Source of the DNA: an uncultured Anaerolineales bacterium
GTDB taxonomy: Bacteria > Chloroflexota > Anaerolineae > Anaerolineales > UBA11657
DNA: 5,769 nucleotides
Assembly (NCBI GenBank): GCA_913040765.1
Contig: CAJWIA010000105.1
Coordinates: 1 to 5,769 of the forward strand
Direction of reading: 5' to 3'
Shown here: positions 1-5,250 of the stretch, one piece after another
How the letters are laid out: the number at the start of each line of letters is the position of its first letter
How positions within the stretch are numbered: the first letter of the stretch is position 1
Made by a program: the position numbers and the translations under genes
Notes under the pieces: generated by a model
What the model saw: the letters and a program-made list of their open reading frames with translations, nothing else
Databases searched by the model: none
Told to the model about the DNA's origin: nothing

Positions 1-1
1 C

Positions 2-1576
2 CAAAAATATAGGTCGGCAGATGAGATTAGGGAACTGTATCCTACAATTAAAGATAGCTTTAATGATGGTTCGTTCCCAACTTACATTACTCAAGAACTA
101 CAAGACCTACTGCAAAGACACAACGGACAACCCATAATAGTAAGGTCATCCAGCCTATTGGAAGACTCTTATGGAACCTCCTTTGCAGGAAAATATCACA
201 GCTATTTTTGCGCAAACCAAGCGAGCGCCTCGGAAAACTTAGAGTCACTGTCTAAGGCAATCTCCAAAATATATGCGAGTGTTTATAGTCCAGATGCACT
301 GCTCTATCGACAGAAAATGGGGTTATTAGACTACGACGAACGCATGGCAATACTAATACAAGTGGTCGAGGGTGACAGACATGGTGATTGGTATTATCCA
401 CCAATTGCTGGAGTTGCTTTTAGCCAGAACCAATACCGATGGACACCTCGTATTAATCCAGAGGACGGGTTAGTGCGTATGGTATGTGGTCTTGGAACTC
501 GTGCGGTAAACCAAACAACAGACTATGCCCGGATGGTCCCATTAAGCCACCCCAATATTCGTCCAGAGTCAGGAACTAGCGCGATACAACATTACTCGCA
601 GAAGAAAATTGATGTTATTAACTTGAAAACAAATAGTTTTGAAACTCAACCAGTTACAAAAATACTCCATGGAAAACTCAAGTGGTTAAGACTTGTAGCT
701 ATGCAAATCGCCGATGACTACCTAAGTAAATTGATCACAATAAATCCAAATATTGATACTAGAACCCTAGTGTTGACCTTCGACCAAATGCTAGAACAAA
801 CTGATTTTGTCTCACAATTGAAGCGTATGCTTACACATTTGTCGAAGCATTATGATGCAGCAGTGGACATTGAGTTCACCACCAAAATCAAATATAAGGA
901 CAAGGAACCAAAAGCATCGATCTGTCTGGTGCAATGTAGACCACAAAGTCTCCGGACCGAAAATTCACCTGTAACAATACCGGCGGATATTAACAAAGCA
1001 CAAATCGTGTTCAAGTCTCGCGGCATTGTCCAAGATGCACAAGTAGATGGAATAAGATTCGTAGTGATTGTACCGCTCAGCTCATACGACTCCATTAATG
1101 ATCCTGCTAGAAAAACGCAGATCGCTCGAGTAATAGGCAGACTCAATCACGCACTGCAAAGTAAACGGTTTATTCTGATAGGGCCATACCGATGGGGAAG
1201 CAGCAACCCAGACCTAGGTGTAAAGGTAACTTATGCAGATGTGCATAATACTAAGATGCTAATTGAGCTGGTACCAGATAGTGGGCCCAAGACAAGTGAA
1301 CCATCATATGGAACTCATTTTTTTCAAGATCTAGTGGAAGCTAACATTTATCCACTGGCTATTAGCCTAACACAAGATGAAACTTACTTTGATGAATTAA
1401 TATTTAGGGATTCTCCAAACTTGCTTGCCAAACTTAGTCCTCAAGATGCAAGCTATGCTGATTTAGTCAAAGTATATGATATTCGAGAAATTACTAATGG
1501 CAACACACTGAGTGTGGTAATGGTCTCTACTACCGAAGAATCAGTGGGGTTCATAGCTAATGCTAATACGAAGTAA
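2..1576 (+). CDS. PEP/pyruvate-binding (PPDK N-terminal, ATP-grasp) domain protein, 5'-truncated by the window edge
   Basis: The frame is open from the first bases, so this is the C-terminal 524 residues of a longer protein; the TTG at 158 is internal, because the coding signal runs through it. Visible residues 47-65 carry the VRSSS..EDS.GTSFAGKY signature of the nucleotide-binding domain shared by pyruvate phosphate dikinase and PEP synthase. GVAFS (137-141), CGLGTRAV (162-169) and the strand ending QCRPQS (311-316) complete that ATP-grasp domain. The rest (about 320-524) holds GPYRWGSS (394-401) and GTHFFQDL (437-444), motifs I recall from stand-alone PEP/pyruvate-binding domain proteins. 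No phosphohistidine swivel domain and no PEP-binding TIM barrel follow before the stop, so this is not a complete PEP synthase. It probably binds ATP and acts as a phosphotransferase or sensor in the cytoplasm; the substrate is unknown. The N-terminus lies outside the window. rnhA follows 49 bases later on the same strand. Confidence 0.85.
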   Translation, partial: QKYRSADEIRELYPTIKDSFNDGSFPTYITQELQDLLQRHNGQPIIVRSSSLLEDSYGTSFAGKYHSYFCANQASASENLESLSKAISKIYASVYSPDALLYRQKMGLLDYDERMAILIQVVEGDRHGDWYYPPIAGVAFSQNQYRWTPRINPEDGLVRMVCGLGTRAVNQTTDYARMVPLSHPNIRPESGTSAIQHYSQKKIDVINLKTNSFETQPVTKILHGKLKWLRLVAMQIADDYLSKLITINPNIDTRTLVLTFDQMLEQTDFVSQLKRMLTHLSKHYDAAVDIEFTTKIKYKDKEPKASICLVQCRPQSLRTENSPVTIPADINKAQIVFKSRGIVQDAQVDGIRFVVIVPLSSYDSINDPARKTQIARVIGRLNHALQSKRFILIGPYRWGSSNPDLGVKVTYADVHNTKMLIELVPDSGPKTSEPSYGTHFFQDLVEANIYPLAISLTQDETYFDELIFRDSPNLLAKLSPQDASYADLVKVYDIREITNGNTLSVVMVSTTEESVGFIANANTK

Positions 1577-1625
1577 GTTGTGTTATGTAACCATGTTATA
1601 GGAACAAACTAAACAATACATACTA

Positions 1626-2567
1626 ATGTCAGCTTCTAATAGTACAAACAGGATAGTAACAATATATACTGATGGCGCCTGCGATCCGAATCCCGGACCA
1701 GGAGGATGGGCAGCAATACTCCTATTTGGCACACACAGAAAAGAAATTTATGGTAGTGCAGAAAACACCACCAACAACCGTATGGAACTTCAAGCAACTA
1801 TAGAGGCTTTACGTTATCTTAAATCATCCTGTGCAGTGGAACTGCACACTGATTCGGAATATATTCAAAAAGGAATTACTGAATGGATGACTCTGTGGCA
1901 AGCACGAGGCTGGCGTACCAGCAAGAAGAAACCAGTAGCAAATCAGGACCTTTGGCTAGAACTAGTCAGTGCAATGAAGCAACATGAAGTAGTTTGGAAG
2001 TGGGTGAAAGGCCATTCGGGAAACCCTCTTAACGAAGAGGTTGATTCCTTAGCAAGAGTATCTATAACAAGAATTAACCAAAACAACACGGTTGATTCAA
2101 TTCGTGCATTTACCGGTGCCTCTTGCATAGGACCTACAGGCCCAGGAGGATGGACAGTATTGTTGCTTCAAAACAAACAAATAAAAGTACTTTCAGGACA
2201 AGAGAAAACAACTACAGCAAATAGAATGCAACTCTTCTCCGCAGCACAAGCACTGAAGGCAGCACCATCTTCCAAGCCCCTAGACATCTACACTACGTCA
2301 AAGTATGTGCATCAAGGAGCTAGCAAGTGGATGTCTAATTGGAGATTACAAGATTGGAAAACAAAATCCGGTAATATTGTAAAAAATCTAGACGTGTGGA
2401 AACCCATCTCAATATATGTTGATCAACTTGACGTCAGTTGGCACCTATGTAGTTCCAACACATCGATACCAGAAATTGATACAGCACATGATTTGGCTCA
2501 AAATGCTGCGTTAGGCAAAAACAGTGAAGAGCTGATCAGATTGCTCGAGAAGCAATATCAAAGCTAA
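1626..2567 (+). CDS. rnhA: Ribonuclease HI with a second, catalytically dead RNase H domain
   Basis: Domain 1 (about residues 10-145) is a canonical RNase HI that cuts RNA in RNA:DNA hybrids. Asp16, Glu54, Asp76, His130 and Asp140 match E. coli Asp10, Glu48, Asp70, His124 and Asp134 at a constant offset of +6. The motifs are TDGACDPNPGPGGW, NRMEL, HTDSEY and KGHSGNP. Domain 2 (about 160-292) is a second copy that aligns to domain 1 without gaps at an offset of 148. I count about 40 identities over 130 positions. Its catalytic positions read Gly164, Gln202, Thr224, Asn278 and His288, so it should not cleave. The handle tryptophans persist (Trp235, Trp239, Trp244, Trp258, matching 87, 91, 96 and 110), as do GPGGW and NRM, so the fold and perhaps hybrid binding are kept. 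At 313 residues the protein is twice the usual ~155. It likely acts in R-loop and RNA-primer removal. The start is the first ATG, with no good Shine-Dalgarno. It may be co-transcribed with the upstream gene. Confidence 0.95.
   Translation: MSASNSTNRIVTIYTDGACDPNPGPGGWAAILLFGTHRKEIYGSAENTTNNRMELQATIEALRYLKSSCAVELHTDSEYIQKGITEWMTLWQARGWRTSKKKPVANQDLWLELVSAMKQHEVVWKWVKGHSGNPLNEEVDSLARVSITRINQNNTVDSIRAFTGASCIGPTGPGGWTVLLLQNKQIKVLSGQEKTTTANRMQLFSAAQALKAAPSSKPLDIYTTSKYVHQGASKWMSNWRLQDWKTKSGNIVKNLDVWKPISIYVDQLDVSWHLCSSNTSIPEIDTAHDLAQNAALGKNSEELIRLLEKQYQS
2540..2556. other. Small hairpin at the rnhA/HIT convergent junction
   Basis: ATTGCT, five bases (CGAGA), then AGCAAT make a perfect 6-bp stem inside the last codons of rnhA, 11 bases before its stop. 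The two genes converge with only 7 bases between their stop codons, so a bidirectional terminator would have to lie about here. No T-run follows on either strand, so it is not a convincing intrinsic terminator. Confidence 0.2.
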
Positions 2568-2574
2568 TCCCATA

Positions 2575-3090
2575 TTATGTACTACCTATCTGTTTTTCGT
2601 CCACAATCTGCCTAATTATTCTTTGGAGCTTTTGGTATGTTACGCCAATTTCCTCAGGTAACACACGCGTCTCAGCAATACTAGTCATAAAGTTGGTATC
2701 ACCAGACCACCTAGGTAAAACATGCATATGTACGTGATCTGGAACTCCTGCACCAGCCGCTGCCCCAATGTTTATGCCTATATTAAAACCCTCGGGGTTA
2801 TATGCGTGTCGTAACGTTTTCACACAAACCTGACTTAAAATAGCTAGTTCGATGGTAGCAGACTCTGATAATTCATCTATAGAAGACACATGTATAATCG
2901 GAGCGAGTAACAAATGACCATTACTATAAGGATACTTGTTTAGCATAACCATAGTATGCTTCCCTTTGTGAATAATTAAATTTTCCTCAGATGGTGTCTT
3001 TTCAATGTTGATGCAAAACAAACATCCTGTCACTGAATCGATCTCCCCAATAAGATAATCCATACGCCAAGGTGCCCATAATGGTTTCAT
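2575..3090 (-). CDS. HIT-family nucleotide hydrolase / Ap4A phosphorylase-like protein
   Basis: A 171-residue histidine-triad protein, likely cytoplasmic, hydrolysing or phosphorolysing a nucleotide phosphoester such as a dinucleoside polyphosphate or nucleotidyl conjugate. Visible marks are LWAPWRMDYL at residues 4-13, a CxxC zinc-type pair (Cys23, Cys26), NKYPYSNGHLLLAP (51-64), and the catalytic triad HVHMHVLPRW (119-128, middle His121 the expected nucleophile) followed by GDTNFM (130-135). These fit the branch with Ap4A-phosphorylase-like members better than Hint. I chose the ATG at 3090 because family proteins typically begin a few residues before LWAPWR. An in-frame ATG at 3114 and a TTG at 3132 would add 8 or 14 residues that look non-conserved. 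No Shine-Dalgarno precedes any of the three. It converges on rnhA (7-base gap) and diverges from birA. The exact substrate is not deducible. Confidence 0.92.
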   Translation of the reverse strand: MKPLWAPWRMDYLIGEIDSVTGCLFCINIEKTPSEENLIIHKGKHTMVMLNKYPYSNGHLLLAPIIHVSSIDELSESATIELAILSQVCVKTLRHAYNPEGFNIGINIGAAAGAGVPDHVHMHVLPRWSGDTNFMTSIAETRVLPEEIGVTYQKLQRIIRQIVDEKQIGST

Positions 3091-3098
3091 TCTAAAGG

Positions 3099-3129
3099 AT
3101 TCTACCAGCTTCATGCCATTTGACGTAAA
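3099..3129 (-). promoter_or_regulatory. Candidate promoter for the HIT gene
   Basis: On the minus strand, TAGAAT (from 3104 down to 3099) matches the -10 consensus at five of six bases. Its last base is nine bases upstream of the A of the ATG at 3090, so the predicted transcript has a leader of only about two bases. The best -35 is TTTACG (3129 to 3124), four of six, with a long 19-bp spacer. It overlaps the birA -35 on the other strand in TTGACGTAAA. Weaker than the birA-facing promoter. Confidence 0.3.
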
Positions 3130-3147
3130 CAAATAGACCTTTAGAAT
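3120..3147 (+). promoter_or_regulatory. Sigma70-type promoter for birA, predicted leaderless
   Basis: TTGACG (3120-3125, five of six to the -35 consensus), a 16-bp spacer, then TAGAAT (3142-3147, five of six to the -10 consensus). With the usual six bases between the -10 box and the start point, transcription would begin at 3154, exactly the A of the birA ATG. No Shine-Dalgarno lies upstream of that ATG, which fits a leaderless message. The match is by eye; the start point is inferred. Confidence 0.55.
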
Positions 3148-3153
3148 ATAACT

Positions 3154-3945
3154 ATGGACGATAAAGCATTTTCATACACCACCATTTCTAAATCGCTAGA
3201 TACTACAGAATTCGGTCATCCACTCTATTATTACAATTCTACTAGCTCAACTAATAATAAGGCTAAAGACCTTGCGTTAAACGGTGAGCCTGAAGGCACC
3301 CTCGTAGTAGCCAACGAACAAACTGCTGGTCGCGGCCGTTTTGATCGTCGCTGGTTTACACCCAAAGGAAGTGGTTTAGCTGTCAGCTTTATACTTAGAT
3401 CCAAGCTGTCAAACCCTGAGATTAGCCAAATGCCACTGCTTGGAGGTCTAGCAACAGCATACGCAATTGAACAACTATACAATATATCCCCCAAACTTAA
3501 GTGGCCTAATGACATCTGGGTTGAACAGAAAAAAATTGCTGGGATATTAGTAGAAACAAGTTACACCGAAAACTTGCCCGAGTGGCAAATATTGGGTATA
3601 GGCGTCAATGTAAATTCTGCGCCACTGGAAGTTACGAACCCTTCCTACGATGCATCATGCCTAGCAGACATCATAGGACATAAAGTTGATCGGGTAAACC
3701 TCCTACAACAATTGGTACGCAACGTTGGATTACTATACAATCAGTTGGAACAAAACTCTATTAGGGAGGAGTGGCAGAAGCGTATGCTCTGGAAAAATCA
3801 ATACATAGAAGTTATTGATTCCGGCCACAACCCAATTGAAGGCATAGTTTTAGGTGTAGAAACAAACGGGGCTCTGATAATACAACTCAGCAACGGAGAC
3901 CAACTCAAGATTTATAGTGGAGAAATAAGATTGAAGGCAAGATAG
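3154..3945 (+). CDS. birA: Biotin--[acetyl-CoA-carboxylase] ligase, single-domain (group I) type
   Basis: This enzyme makes biotinyl-5'-AMP from biotin and ATP and transfers biotin to the lysine of biotin-carrier domains of carboxylases; it is cytoplasmic. At 263 residues it has the catalytic and C-terminal domains but no N-terminal winged helix, so it should not be a DNA-binding repressor like E. coli BirA. Motifs in order: SSTNN (31-35), the biotinyl-AMP loop GRGRFDRRW (59-67), KWPND with Lys116 (116-120), KIAGILVE (127-134) and GIGVNVN (148-154). A small beta-barrel C-terminal domain covers about 212-263. The loop has Asp64 where E. coli has Gly120 (GRGRxGRxW). The start is firm: an in-frame TAG at 3142-3144 sits just upstream and 3154 is the first ATG after it. 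There is no Shine-Dalgarno; the promoter appears to start the mRNA at the ATG itself. No biotin gene or carboxylase is adjacent in the window. Confidence 0.96.
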   Translation: MDDKAFSYTTISKSLDTTEFGHPLYYYNSTSSTNNKAKDLALNGEPEGTLVVANEQTAGRGRFDRRWFTPKGSGLAVSFILRSKLSNPEISQMPLLGGLATAYAIEQLYNISPKLKWPNDIWVEQKKIAGILVETSYTENLPEWQILGIGVNVNSAPLEVTNPSYDASCLADIIGHKVDRVNLLQQLVRNVGLLYNQLEQNSIREEWQKRMLWKNQYIEVIDSGHNPIEGIVLGVETNGALIIQLSNGDQLKIYSGEIRLKAR

Positions 3946-3994
3946 TACAAAGAAAACCACGAGTATAATTTGGCAGGATTTTGTACGTAACATT

Positions 3995-4023
3995 TTGCAC
4001 ATTACATGACATCATTGTAAACT
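3995..4023 (+). promoter_or_regulatory. Weak promoter with an embedded palindrome upstream of the sugar operon
   Basis: TTGCAC (3995-4000), 17 bases, then TAAACT (4018-4023) forms a weak -35/-10 pair. Inside it lies TTACA-N9-TGTAA (4002-4006 and 4016-4020), a dyad placed where a repressor would block polymerase. It sits in the 171-base gap between birA and the SIS gene. Short palindromes are common in AT-rich DNA, so this is only a candidate operator. Confidence 0.22.
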
Positions 4024-4069
4024 CATTCCAAATATAGGTAGTGAAGCTAAGATTAACAGCCTTCGCTCA

Positions 4070-4075
4070 TATAAT
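4070..4075 (+). promoter_or_regulatory. Candidate -10 box for the SIS/PfkB operon
   Basis: A perfect TATAAT lies 41 bases upstream of the SIS start codon. Transcription from about 4082 would give a 35-base leader containing the AGGA at 4103-4106. No good -35 is found at 16-18 bp spacing, so activator dependence or a false match is possible. Another TATAAT at 3964-3969 also lacks a properly spaced -35. The rest of 3946-4116 shows no open frame or RNA structure I can support. Confidence 0.35.
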
Positions 4076-4102
4076 CACAAATATAGAGAAATTAATAATG
4101 CT

Positions 4103-4106
4103 AGGA
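4103..4106 (+). promoter_or_regulatory. Weak ribosome binding site of the SIS gene
   Basis: AGGA ending ten bases before the ATG at 4117 is one of the few Shine-Dalgarno-like stretches in the window. It supports 4117 as the start, and suggests this gene, unlike birA, is translated from a leadered mRNA. Confidence 0.4.
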
Positions 4107-4116
4107 ACAACATTTT

Positions 4117-5235
4117 ATGAACAACGAATACCAATTCATTAAAGAGATACGTGAGCAACCAAACAAAATTTCTGAGAGCTTAATGCATGCTGACAAAAAT
4201 CTCAAAGAAATCGCTGAGCGTTACTCACAACAAATTGACCGCGTAATCATGGTTGGGTGTGGAGATCCATATATGCTTGGCATCGGAGCCACATACGCAT
4301 TTGAAAAATGGGCACAATTGCCATCAGAGTCAATAGAAGCAGCAGAGTTTACCAATTATCGCCACAATTTAATAAATGAACGTACGTTAGTAATTCTGAT
4401 ATCATCATCAGGTAAAACTGTTAAAGTAATTGATGCTGCTCGTCTAGCAGCACAAAAAGGGGCTCCTCGATTCTCGCTAACTAATCTTAACCCAAGTCCC
4501 ATAACAGATGAAACAGATGAGATAATTCATACTCAAGCTGGATGGTCCGATTCCTTTCCAACTAAACAGACCACCACTGCCCTGGCAAATCTATATGCAC
4601 TAGCATTACACATTGCTGAAGCTCGGAACACTTACTCTAATCAAGACATTCGCAAACTGCGACAAGAACTTTATTCTGATATACCTAATGCAATTGCAGA
4701 ATCGCTCAAACTAGAGTCTCAAATGCAGGAGCTGGCTCAAAATCTACTTAAGGCACCTATATATACTTTCATTGGATCTGGACCTAACTGGGCAACAGCA
4801 CAACTGGCAGCCGCTAAAATGAAGGAGACTAGTCAGAGCCGTGCTGAATCTACTAATCTGGAGGAATATGCTCATCTTCATTCTCTTTCATTAAGTGATG
4901 GTGACCCTGTATTCATCATAACGCGACCAGGAGATATCGGAGAACGCGATAGACTAGTAAGTCAACACGTCAAAAGCAATCGTGGCAATATTATCGTCAT
5001 TGGAACTGCACAAGACAAAGAATTATGGTCAGATTTAGAAGCTAAGTACTATACTGTACCTGAACATAGTGAAATGTTTGGACCACTGATTGCCTGGGTT
5101 CCTCTACAACTGTTCGCGTACTTTACTGCAATAGCAAAGAATTGTAACCCTGATCGGCCACCAGAACGTGGCCCAATGGACTTTTTACAAAAGATAATTT
5201 ACACAAGTATGCTAGAAGGTTGGTTTGATCGTTAG
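4117..5235 (+). CDS. Double-SIS-domain sugar-phosphate isomerase/deglycase (FrlB / GlmS-isomerase-like)
   Basis: The 372-residue protein begins EIREQP (10-15), as in the isomerase half of glucosamine-6-phosphate synthase, but has no glutaminase domain and so cannot use glutamine as GlmS does. SIS domain 1 spans about 35-170, with GCGDPYMLG (47-55) and the phosphate-binding loop SSSGKT (96-101). SIS domain 2 spans about 205-345, with FIGSGPNWATAQLAAAKMKE (218-237) and a Glu249-Glu250 pair where the family keeps its catalytic Glu. The tail NCNPDRPPERGP (342-353) resembles that of fructoselysine-6-phosphate deglycase FrlB, and GK in place of GlmS-type GE in the first loop is also FrlB-like (comparison from memory). 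It likely isomerises, deaminates or deglycates a phosphorylated amino sugar or Amadori compound in the cytoplasm. It is first gene of an operon with the PfkB kinase 15 bases downstream. AgaS- or NagB-II-like deaminase activity is an alternative. Confidence 0.85.
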   Translation: MNNEYQFIKEIREQPNKISESLMHADKNLKEIAERYSQQIDRVIMVGCGDPYMLGIGATYAFEKWAQLPSESIEAAEFTNYRHNLINERTLVILISSSGKTVKVIDAARLAAQKGAPRFSLTNLNPSPITDETDEIIHTQAGWSDSFPTKQTTTALANLYALALHIAEARNTYSNQDIRKLRQELYSDIPNAIAESLKLESQMQELAQNLLKAPIYTFIGSGPNWATAQLAAAKMKETSQSRAESTNLEEYAHLHSLSLSDGDPVFIITRPGDIGERDRLVSQHVKSNRGNIIVIGTAQDKELWSDLEAKYYTVPEHSEMFGPLIAWVPLQLFAYFTAIAKNCNPDRPPERGPMDFLQKIIYTSMLEGWFDR

Positions 5236-5250
5236 AAAACACTCTAGGCT

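Larger units (their letters stand above)
3089..3147. repeat. 10-bp perfect inverted repeat in the HIT/birA divergent region
   Basis: ATTCTAAAGG (3089-3098) and CCTTTAGAAT (3138-3147) are perfect reverse complements separated by 39 bases. The right arm contains the TAGAAT proposed as the birA -10 box; the left arm overlaps the HIT start codon. A second ATTCTA (3099-3104) directly follows the left arm. The arms could be sites for a shared regulator or simply reflect mirrored promoter elements. The spacing is too long for a hairpin of clear function. Confidence 0.35.

Noticed and set aside
850..1146. Minus-strand open frame inside the PEP/pyruvate-binding gene
   Set aside because: Lies wholly within a well-supported plus-strand gene; the product resembles no family I know. 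Shadow frame.
1943..2128. Minus-strand open frame inside rnhA
   Set aside because: Overlaps conserved RNase H coding sequence and has no recognisable domain.
3120..3130. BioO-like biotin operator near birA (GTAAAC)
   Set aside because: Only a half-site-like match with no mirrored partner at the BioO spacing, and this BirA has no DNA-binding domain.
3112..3132. Longer N-terminus for the HIT protein (ATG at 3114 or TTG at 3132)
   Set aside because: The added residues are not family-like and would run into the overlapping promoter elements; MKPLWAPWR at 3090 is the usual family beginning.
3343..3348. Asp64 replacing Gly in the BirA GRGRxGRxW loop as a loss of function
   Set aside because: The flanking arginines, Trp67, Lys116 and other motifs are intact, and this loop position varies in the family, so I expect an active enzyme.
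3231..3515. Minus-strand open frame inside birA
   Set aside because: Antisense to the conserved catalytic motifs of birA; low-complexity product with no recognisable motif.
3945..3986. GTACAAA / TTTGTAC inverted repeat just after birA as a terminator
   Set aside because: Seven-bp AT-rich stem with a 28-base loop and no following T-run; too weak to call.
4098..4142. Short upstream ATG frame overlapping the SIS start
   Set aside because: Fifteen codons, out of frame, no supporting ribosome binding site; likely chance.
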